The notes below the pieces were generated by a model. That model was not told the DNA's origin and searched no databases. It worked only from the letters and a program-made list of their open reading frames with translations. Positions 55,841-64,000 of a stretch of 64,000 nt of DNA are shown here, one piece after another (position 1 is the first letter of the stretch; each line of letters begins with the position of its first letter). Both the position numbers and the translations under genes were made by a program. This DNA comes from Prostheceraeus crozeri (taxonomy: Eukaryota; Platyhelminthes; Polycladida; Euryleptidae): the NCBI GenBank assembly GCA_907163375.1, contig CAJQUW010009089.1:50246-114245 (forward strand), written 5' to 3'.

Positions 55841-56573
55841 ATGAAGCTACTTATGGTATCTTTTGAAGTAACATGTAGCAATTCTTCATATTTGCTTACA
55901 AGGACGTCTTTCGCATGTAGGCGTTGCAAAGTTGAGATACAGAAGCCTGTTGACATCGGTCACAATGGTAGACTCGTAGATGATGAAAGGTTTGAGGTTG
56001 TAGAAGTTATGCTACCTGGGTGATGTCATCAGTGGCGCTGGAGGAACATAGGCAGTGGCGCTGGTGATAGAGTGAAATGCGCCTGGGGTATGTTTAGAGA
56101 GCTGAAGCCTCTGCTAACCTCTCGAGTCCCATCTCTCAAGACCAAAAGGCAAAGTTTTTGACGCTTGTGTACGCGGACGCTTATTGTATGGCAGCGAAAC
56201 CTGGCCTGTGAGACGCGATGACATCGAACGAATGGAGAGTAATGACATGAGGATGATTAGATTGATGACTGACGCGTCATTGCAAGATCGCCGCAAGAAT
56301 GAGGATATTTGACTTGCGATGGGCCTGAAATCGATTCAATGTGCATTGCAGCAAAACCGCTTACGATGGTACGGGGACGTGATGAGGAAAACTCGACAAG
56401 AACTAAGTTCCGAGTACTTTCGCTGCACTCCGCGCATCATCCTCAGAGAAACTGTATCATACGGACACAAGCAGATAAGTAGAAATGAAGGAATCAAAGG
56501 CTTATGGACAATGACTGACCAATCCCTTATTTTCGACGATTATTCATCTTTACAGATACTGAAGTCTTGTTGA
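55841..56573 (+). pseudogene. LINE reverse-transcriptase C-terminal half
   Basis: Plus-strand pieces in order: CRRCKVEIQKPVDIGHNGRL; DDERFEVVE; a G-rich stretch equivalent to VSYLGDVISGAGG; CAWGMFRELKPLLTSRVPSL; YGSETWPVRRDDIERMESND; MRMIRLMTDASLQDRRKNED; LAMGLKSIQCALQQNRLRWY then GDVMRKTRQ. YGSETWPxRxxDxxRxExNDMRMxRWM and LGLKSIxxxLxxNRLRWxGHVxR are the canonical C-terminal motifs of this type of LINE. Several stops and frame changes occur. It is likely to be of the same family as the repeated tail at 14170, which begins where this one stops. Confidence 0.78.
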
Positions 56574-58282
56574 AATTCAGCTCTGTGACTCAGTAATCGA
56601 ATAATTGCATCATTAATTGAAGAGCTCGTTCTGCTACAAATGAAGAAGTATTGGCATCGATCTCAAGATCATTCATGAAAAATCCAACGCACAGATGAGA
56701 CCTGACAAAGCTACTCCGGTCAAAGTAATCCGCGCGGTTCTGGCCAAGTCCTCCTTCGGGTTGATCACTCGTCTATGAGGTTAAAAGTTGTCCGCAGATT
56801 TTCATACATCGAATTTCGACGTTGATGAGATGTAATTATGGGGAATGATATTCAAAAATCATAGAAAGGGAACAAGCTGCGATCCGTTTTTTTTCGAAAA
56901 TTCAAACGCCGCGGTCAGTGATTGAAAAATGATTTCCCATGACCGCCTTGGTAACTTGATTTCTTTTAAACTGCGTTAATGCAGTTCGAGCAAAATTTGT
57001 TCAGTTTACAATGGCGCTCACAATATTCATGCAACATCGACGATCAGTAGTATGTGAGCCTCCTTGACAAGCAAACAGTTTGTCTACTCCCACAGTAACT
57101 GAAATATTTACTCCGCTGACAAGAAGTGCTGAAATATTCGACAAAAACAGCGACGCTGAAGTCTGTGTTGTGATTCATATTATCGTAATGAAAATATAGC
57201 ACGATTCGTTCATTGACCCGAATTTGCCTCAGAATTTTTCTTGTCGATGAAGTACATGTATTAAGGAGAGGGGGCATTAAACCACCCCAAGATCTTCTAA
57301 ACCATTAACTTATTTGGTTTATATATGGACATAATCACGTGTACCTATTTTGGGTATGCTCTATCCGATGGTGGTATTACTCTTTCATTTGAATTGATCT
57401 TTTTACTATAAATAGGATTTCAAAATTCAGGAAATTATTTTAAAAAAATTCGTTTTCTATATCTAATTTCGTCCGCAGAAAAAAATGAATGAAAATTTCA
57501 GTAGAAACTATCTAAAACATGCTGTCTGACGATGCTGTCGATTTTGCATTCTAAGCGGTTCTTGTTACAATAAATGGCATTTTTAAATTCAAACAATCAT
57601 TTTTTTCAATTTCGTATTTATAAGTAGTATGTATAGAACATACGTGATATTCGTCATCATACCGAGGTGAAAAGTATCTGAATATCAATTAACATAATTA
57701 CTCGACCATATTTCCTGAACGGGCAAACTACAGAAGTTGCGAATCAACTTAAAACTCAAAATTCTTATCAATAGACGTGAAAATCCAAAATGTCGAAAAA
57801 TATGGTCGTAAACTTTTTTCATGTAGCTTCTGTGACTAAAATATTGGGTCTACAGAAGAACAGCTACACTCAAAGAAGGCCAATACAAAGACAGGAGAAG
57901 TCAGTGAAGGAGACCTTCGAGGAATTATTCATTCCGTTGTGAGATAAAACCCCCACATAATGCCCCCTGAGGCTTAAACCTTGAAAACTTGAAGGATTAT
58001 CAGAAGTCAACATTCAGATGTTGTTGTTTCCGTAACCAGTGAGACTAAATGTCATCATATTTCGGTGAAGGTGACCAATGACCGTCCGAGAGACATGATT
58101 ACATGATTGGTATTCCTTGTTGATGAGACAGTTCTTTTATGAACAGCACTCAACGGGTTCACGTCATCAGACCTCACTTTTCAACTCAACACTACCGCAG
58201 TTTTACAGGTTTGAAGAATATCCGTATGAGGGTAGACCGATTAATTGATGAGTCTACCAAAACACCATCTCTATCTTTCTCG
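56574..58282. other. No gene recognised
   Basis: A+T-rich sequence with several short frames (for example 57044-57277, minus) and no motif or splice support. Confidence 0.45.
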
Positions 58283-58414
58283 TTATCTCCGTAACACATT
58301 GGTTAACTGCTTGGCCAAGTGATAATATGGTAATGTGGTCGAGCCCCGTAAGTGTCACGAGAAGTCTGGAGGAAGGGTAGCCGATAAGCACCACAACGCT
58401 CCAGAAAAATCTGA
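58283..58414 (+). mobile_element. tRNA-derived SINE, truncated
   Basis: Plus-strand, diverged copy: TCTCCGTAACACATTGGTTA corresponds to the A-box region, GTGGTCGAGCCCCGTAAGTG to the B-box, and AGCACCACAACGCTCC to the shared body. The sequence stops at the hAT left end at 58421. The tail is missing. Confidence 0.6.
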
Positions 58415-59119
58415 TCACATCTACGGATATACCGATATATCGGCTGATTATCGACAGCTTTTGTAGCATACCGGTTATCGGCCGATATCTAAAAAATTGC
58501 CGATACTATTGCTTCTGAAAAATAACATTTCTTACGATTTTTTCAATTTTAATTTATTCAGTATTTACATACTTACATGTAGCGATTATCTAAAATATTA
58601 AATGAAAAGTTTAAACTAAAATTAATTCAATGATTAATATAGGCCTACAATACATATTTTCAGGTACACGATGCAATCCAAAATATATTAGTCTGTCATT
58701 TTTACTGAATGCTGGCTTGATATACTACGCTATTCCTATAAGTTTGATCGCAAAATTAAATATAGTTACAATTACTTTTTTTACACCATAATTTACCAAG
58801 AATTGAATTTGATTATTAATATGAAACTTTTGTCTAATTGTTTGCTTTGTCTTCATTAGATGATCCAGTATCCCAAGCTAAATTTTCACATCCTCATCCA
58901 AAACTATTTTCTTTTCAAGACGTAAATTTCGACAGAAACGTCAAGCTATACTGCATGCTATTGTCAGGTAAACTACAAGTTTACAATAAAGCAACGATTG
59001 CGGTACTTCATTAGTTAAGAGTATTGACATTAGAGCTTCATTTTGCAGTGAACACATGAAAAGTATAGTATCTTAACATAAAATATTTACAAGTATGGTC
59101 ATATATTGTGAAGTATATA

Positions 59120-60545
59120 CAGATTGTTTCATAAAAAATGGATCACCCTTAAACATCGCCTTAACTTCAACTTTGTCTAACTCCGCCAAACTTGAACGAA
59201 TTTCTCTGAAATTTGGAAGATATGTCAGTTGTGCTTACTAATATAATTGTTGGAAATTTCAAGCATGAATATTGAGTTGTTTTCCTGTTATAGATAAAAA
59301 GTAGTAGATAATTTGATCTTCATCTAGCAATGTTACACAAAATCATACCTCACTCTTATAAAATTACATTTGTTTCCTTTGTTATATAATGTGTTGTTCT
59401 ACAAGCCAAAAGCTATCAAGCAAAACAAAAATAAAGAAAATCGGTCAATCAGAGCCAGTATAGCACCATTATTCATCAACAATAATGTAACTGCTACATG
59501 TGATTAACTGGACTTCATGTTCCATAGCTTCCTGACTTCGTTGCGGTGGTGTTGGCAGCACTCCTGATTGCTTTCAGCTAGAAATCTATCTCTTACCGGT
59601 TGAAAACAATACAAAGCACAAATGAACAATAACGAGATCGCATTCACAAAAGGCAAAGTGTCAGCCTTGCTAGAACTAGGGTTTTCTTTGCGAGCTACAA
59701 GCAAGCGACTAAATGTCCCTTACACAAATGTGCATCGATGGCATAATAATGATTTTCGACTCTGTCGTAAAGAGGGCTCTGGCCGTCCACGCAAAACATC
59801 CAAACGTAGAGACCGCCTACTTTTGAGATTTGTTAAAGTTGATCCAAGTCTCTCGTTAACTGAGATGGCTGCACTAGACTTTTACACTAGACTAGACATT
59901 TACATCGTCCCCGGCTACAAGGTGGTGCGACTCTACTGATTTGGGCTGGCATTTGGACCAATGGCCGCTCTGAACTTCATATACAGCAAGGAACCATGAA
60001 TTCTGAACGCTGTGTGAATGTTTTACGAATGAACATTGGCCAAATGACAGATCAACTTGGTGATCCATCGACTTGGTTATTTATGGATGATAATGCTACG
60101 TGTCACAGGAGTAGTAGAGTCAACTTATGCAAGTCTCAATTAGGGCTTAGGACATTATCTTGGCCAGCTCGTTCTCCTGATCTGAATCCCATAGAAAATG
60201 TATGGAGTATTCTAAAACGTAACGTTCGTCGTTCACTGCTACCTACAGATGGCGTATCACAACTTACGTCACTGTTAAAAAGAGAGTGGAGAAAGTTAGA
60301 TCAGTCAAAAATCAACGATATCATCGAATCAATGCCTAGACGAATTGGTAATGTCATTGACAATAAGGGTAGGGCCACAAAATATTAGCTTCTTAAGAAC
60401 CGTTACTATATCATAGCTTATCAGATTATGTAAGGACATTTAAATATATTAGGGACATGAAATAACATGAAAAATGCTTTCTGTATCATACTTATGTTTT
60501 ATTTAGTCAAATTTTAGGATGATCCACTTTTTATGAAACGGACTG
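59120..60545 (+). mobile_element. Tc1-like element nested in the hAT element
   Basis: A 1426-bp element with TIRs CAGATTGTTTCATAAAAAAT on the left and, reversed, CAGTCCGTTTCATAAAAAGT on the right, both flanked by TA (59118-59119, 60546-60547). The TIRs continue GGATCA(C/T)CCT. It holds a transposase with an internal deletion. The family differs from that at 53045. Confidence 0.88.
59622..60388 (+). pseudogene. Tc1-like transposase with internal deletion
   Basis: The N-terminal frame starts at ATG 59622: MNNNEIAFTKGKVSALLELG, then FSLRATSKRLNVPYTNVHRW (helix-turn-helix), GSGRPRKTSKRRD (AT-hook-like linker) and DPSLSLTEMA. The sequence then jumps to WAGIWTNGRSELHIQQGTMN, so the part with the second helix-turn-helix and the first catalytic aspartate is deleted. 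The C-terminal frame keeps the second aspartate (FMDDNATCHRSS) and the glutamate 35 positions on (SPDLNPIENVWSILKRNVRR), and runs to MPRRIGNVIDNKGRATKY and the stop. Because the first aspartate is missing the copy is inactive. Confidence 0.85.
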
Positions 60546-60704
60546 TAGTTAAAAGGGCGGATATTAGATAGGTTATGTTAAGGGACATTGTACACTTTAT
60601 TGTACACGGAATATGTTACATGAACATCGGCAGTGCCGATATATCGGCCGATAGTTGATTTTTTGCCGATAAATTATCGGTATCGGTTATCGGCACATCC
60701 CTTG

Positions 60705-61852
60705 TTAATCCAGATGTGATTAATGGATTGAGCACTAAATGAAGGAGGTGACAAAATATTTGAAATGCCACGTTGAGGAGTGCTCAATGCATCGCATCAT
60801 AGAAGTCTTGCAGTGTTGAATTTTAGGTTTTAAAAGTAGAGATTCAACTTCTAAGAGCGGATGTTTGTCTTTTTTAAATTGAAACATAGACGGTGGTTCT
60901 GTCTGTCTGACCCGAGTGTGGCAACAATGAAGGTATATCACATTTGTACATTTTTTATCATTCATAATTCTTTATTGCATGAATAATTGATGATAATGTC
61001 AAAATATCAAAACGTTCATTTCTCAAATCGAGAACACGAACATAAAATATGACAAATGATGTTGCAATTGCGCATTATGTTGAGAAATGAGATGATTTAC
61101 AAAAATATGAATTGATGTTCGATGTGATGCATTTACAAAATGTGTTGTATGTATATGATAATGTCAAGGAAATATCTTCTGATGAGATTTCATGAAGTAG
61201 ACAAAAGGATCGGAGAGAATGATAAGATAGCTCTGGAAGGATCGGACATGTACATTGCAGAAATAGCATTTATTACAGCAAGAACCACATGAATGATTTT
61301 TATAGTAGAGGATACTTATGGGGTATCTCTCCCCCCAGGTTTTCAAATTTGTCTAAAATTTGCAGAAATGAATCAATCGTCACCAAACATCAGGTACTTT
61401 AGCATATTTTCTATCCACTTACAAAAAATAATGCAAATCCGACAAGTACTTTTTGTTGCATTAGAGACGATAACGTGAAGTGTAGCGATGTCAACAGCAA
61501 GATATCTGACTTCGTCTGTTCGACGCATTATTGTTACTCGTGTGTGCATTGTTCTCTCTCCTTCTTCGTCTCGTCCGTTGATATTTGAAATCTTCCCACG
61601 ACTGCTACTTTGCCACACCTTTTTTAAGTTAAAAATATTAGTGCAAGGAATGTGGTCTGGTCATCGTCACTTAAGTGTGCTTAAAGTTTTGTAACGCTTG
61701 ATTCACTTCTACGGATTTTAGACATGTTTGATGGCATGAGGGGGAGATAACACATAAGTAGCGAGTAGAGATCTTAATTATTTACAAATATAAACGACCT
61801 GACATCATATTGTCAAGCTTTTTAATCATGGAAGGTATCCCAAAGCAAATTA
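60705..61852. other. No gene recognised
   Basis: A few frames of 60 to 81 codons on both strands without motif. Confidence 0.45.
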
Positions 61853-62914
61853 CCGTATTTCTTTGAATATGAGACGCATCCGTGAGAGGAAAAAATTTAA
61901 TAAGGGACGCCCTTGAATAAGAGACGCCCTCGAATAAGAGACGCATCCGTGAGAGGAAAAAATTTAATAAGAGACGCCCTTGAATAAGGGACGCCCTCGA
62001 ATAAGAGACGCATCCGTGAGAGGAAAAAATTTAATAAGAGACGCCCTTGAATAAGAGACGCCCTCGAATAAGAGACGCATCCGTGAGAGGAAAAAATTTA
62101 ATAAGAGACGCCCTTGAATAAGGGACGCCCTCGAATAAGAGACGCATCCGTGAGAGGAAAAAATTTAATAAGAGACGCCCTTGAATAAGAGACGTCCTCG
62201 AATAAGAGACGCATCCGTGAGAGGAAAAAATTTAATAAGAGACGCCCTTGAATAAGAGACGCATGTACAAAAAATAGACTGCTATAGACATATGACATGC
62301 AGGCTATTGTAATGTGGTAGCTACATCCGCCTGAGCGATTATTAGGCCTACTTATCTTAGTAAAATAAGTCAGTCTATTAGTAAATACCGGGTATCATGA
62401 CCAATATTGTATAATATATAAGGCTTCTTGTTGTTGTACATGCAGGCCTACTTAAGGTTACTTCATCTACCATTTAAGGAGGCATTATACGGTAGCTTCC
62501 TTTGCATTTGGAGTCATGTACCGGTCGGTAACTTTTGCTGTAAATACTACTTGATTATCGGTATTTTCGTTTCGGTAAATTCAGATCTAGTCTACATGTA
62601 TAGTGGCCAACATGTACTGGTATATGAATGTATTAGATGAGTCTACAAGATATGCTACTACAAACCATAAAACTCCTTTCATTTCCAAAATATCTGAATT
62701 ATGATAAAGCGTGTATATGTAAGAAAAATTACTGGCGAAATTTGCCCATGACATAGGCCTAACTGAGGAATGCAAAGGTTACCTAAGAGAATAGTAGCAA
62801 AAAACATCTTTTTCTAATGAAAGAATGAAAACTTGAACATTTGATAAATAAGAGACGCATCAATCAGGGATCTGAAAAAAATAAGAGACGCGTCTCTTAT
62901 TCAAAGAAATACGG
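61853..62914. mobile_element. TA-flanked element with tandemly amplified ends
   Basis: Terminal inverted repeats CCGTATTTCTTTGAATA plus (T/A)GAGACGC, with TA directly outside both ends (61851-61852, 62915-62916). Non-coding, 1062 bp. The left third holds six copies of a unit of about 67 bp (see the next entry). CCGTA start and TA duplication suggest relation, at least in mechanism, to the 524-bp MITE at 38956. Confidence 0.75.
61868..62270. repeat. Six 67-bp repeats built from the TIR word
   Basis: The phrase catccgtgagaggaaaaaat is found six times, each followed by ttaataagagacgc and ccttgaataagagacg. The word gaataagagacgc is itself the inner part of the element's terminal repeat, so the array is reiterated TIR/subterminal sequence. 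Confidence 0.85.
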
Positions 62915-62916
62915 TA

Positions 62917-63523
62917 TATGTTATAATGCTGCAATTAATGAACGTGCATTTTCTGAACCTCACTTTCCAAAACATTTGGTTAAAATCGACGATTGCAGAG
63001 AAATCCCGGACTGGAGGAAAGCTATGATAACATTGCTGTGGTGTCAAATTCAACACATTGTTCATGACATGTTTGATCTTCACAGCGAAAAGACAATTTC
63101 GATGTCTCATTCATCTCAGCATTGTTCTATCATTGATTAAAATTGCGCTTCATTTTGTTCTTTTGCTGGAAAAAGGATTGAAATATCAGAGGAATTCCTG
63201 TGTTGTGCATTTGAAGAGAAATTGACGCAATCTGTTCTTTGATGAATTTTGGAACTTATCAACCAGAGAAGGAGGGATAGAGTTGCTGATCGATGGCTTA
63301 GTTGAGAGAAAATAACCCAAATGAGATTCAAAGCAGCAACTTCACAAAAGCAGAGAAAGAGAAGTTTTGCTGATGAGAAAGAATTCCACTGAGTGGTGTC
63401 TCACTACAGTCTGCATGAAATGATATCAGTGGTCATCCGTGCTTTTCTGCATTTATTTCACGACGCAGGAACATAGATATCAGTGGGACCATTAGGTCAA
63501 GGAGTAATGATAATAGTCGTATA
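62917..63523. other. No gene recognised
   Basis: Short frames without motif only. Confidence 0.4.
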
Positions 63524-63628
63524 TTTCAAAAGAATGGAAATCAAGCACTGAATACGGAATGTTACAAAGTAAAAGTCAGACACTGAATATAATGCAGATA
63601 ATTCACGAATTTGTATGGCTCTTAATTT
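63524..63628 (+). repeat. Dispersed repeat, copy 2
   Basis: Related to 13858-13963 in the same orientation. The shared core is GTTACAAAGTAAAAGTCAGA, with the flanking gaatac and tatggctct words. The family is not known. Confidence 0.55.
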
Positions 63629-64000
63629 CAATTCAATTCTTTATTTTGCTTCACAAGGGCGTTGAACACATGACAGGTAGAAGACGCAAGGCAAATGCGA
63701 GAAAAAAGATGAAATAAAATGAATCAGATTAAATAAAACTGTGTGCTTTGGGCAATATTGAATAAAGGAAGAAGCGAATCATACAGTTTTCATTCTTGGC
63801 TTTCTTAGGCAACAAGTGTTCCTTGCATTAAACTGAGGCTGGCGAGGAAGTAAGAATTGACGAAGTGGATGGATTTCGATTTCTGATACTTCTATGAACA
63901 TCTTGTAAAATTTATCCCCAGTCTTGAACAGAGAGGACACTCTACGATCTCCACAAATCCTATGCACTCGATTTTCAACTCGTTGGTGGCGGTGCTTGAT
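63629..64000. other. Window end, no gene recognised
   Basis: A minus-strand open stretch (63779-64000) has an arginine/histidine-rich peptide (KHRHQRVENRVHRICGDRR) but no motif. It is not an RGS domain. Confidence 0.35.

Larger units (their letters stand above)
58421..60704. mobile_element. hAT-like element, decayed, host of a Tc1 insertion
   Basis: The right end reads, as reverse complement, CAAGGGATGTGCCGATAACC, a classic hAT terminal repeat; the left end CTACGGATATACCGATATAT matches it at 12 of the first 17 positions. Both ends are rich in the word ATCGGCCGATA (58480-58500 and 60635-60665). No hAT transposase is left and no 8-bp duplication could be confirmed (gatcacat against ttaatcca). 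A complete Tc1 copy sits at 59120-60545. Confidence 0.65.

Noticed and set aside
61868-62298. A 66-codon minus-strand frame over the 67-bp repeats
   Set aside because: Explained by tandem repeats of transposon end sequence.
1-64000. LTR retrotransposon, endogenous retrovirus or Polinton
   Set aside because: No protease, integrase, capsid or envelope-like frames and no matching long direct terminal repeats were recognised; the reverse transcriptase remnants are LINE or Penelope-like.

Overview
The window looks like A+T-rich, gene-poor DNA from an invertebrate-type animal, probably marine. The signs are exons of a few dozen codons with consensus GT/AG splice sites separated by introns of up to 23 kb, and a dense mix of short decayed transposons: PIF/Harbinger, Tc1/mariner, hAT, CR1-like and RTE-like LINEs, Penelope-like elements with hammerhead-type motifs, and a tRNA-derived SINE. 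I cannot fix the phylum from sequence alone. No operon, ribosome binding site, CRISPR array, rRNA or intact tRNA gene was seen, and no retrovirus-like, LTR or capsid-bearing element was recognised.

Host genes: the one recognisable host gene lies on the minus strand and is an RGS12/RGS14/loco-type regulator of G-protein signalling. Three exons are seen, in transcript order: a serine/lysine-rich linker exon (51010-51122), the first Raf-like Ras-binding domain (42665-42850) and the linker plus most of the second Ras-binding domain (19132-19335). Their phases agree (0/0) across introns of about 8.2 and 23.3 kb. The RGS domain should lie upstream, beyond or undetected before 64 kb. The GoLoco motif was not found downstream. 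A fourth well-bounded minus-strand exon (928-1031) has no recognised homologue and may be a downstream exon of the same gene. Nearly everything else sits inside or beside these introns.

Layout by region. 2.3-6.4 kb: a 4.1 kb Harbinger element with 29-bp terminal repeats and a CTG target duplication, carrying a decayed accessory gene and a transposase gene that is split by a 218-bp hammerhead-bearing retro-insertion. 8.8-10.1 kb: a Penelope-like element inside inverted repeats. 10.5-17.3 kb: a SINE, a hAT MITE with a perfect 8-bp target duplication, LINE tails (one with its coding end repeated six times) and two Tc1 remnants. 17.5-18.9 kb: nested hairpin elements. 21.4-22.8 kb: a 78-bp satellite with 17 copies. 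26.7-27.8 kb: a duplicated cysteine-rich coding-like segment. 30.4-31.9 kb: a LINE interrupted by a hAT element. 34.5 kb: a 54-bp micro-element. 35.8-36.5 kb: a Penelope-like GIY-YIG fragment. 38.8-40.3 kb: a 685-bp tandem duplication carrying a TA-flanked MITE. 40.7-41.7 kb: hairpin and 78-bp repeat elements. 42.9-43.9 kb: a 30-bp minisatellite just upstream of the Ras-binding-domain exon. 44.5-45.5 kb: a Penelope-like palindrome with a hammerhead-like motif in each arm. 46.5-48.8 kb: a LINE holding a SINE. 51.3-52.0 kb: a GGGCCTG-ended insertion. 53.0-54.4 kb: a nearly full-length Tc1 copy. 55.8-56.6 kb: another LINE tail. 58.3-60.7 kb: a SINE beside a hAT element that holds a Tc1 copy. 61.9-62.9 kb: a TA-flanked element with six internal 67-bp repeats.

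How the pieces relate: the host exons depend on splicing across transposon-laden introns. The mobile elements form a nesting record (retro-insertion in Harbinger, SINE in LINE, hAT in LINE, Tc1 in hAT). The most unusual structures are the palindromic Penelope-like repeats with ribozyme-like cores, the in-frame satellite and the hairpin families sharing GCCCG-type sequences.
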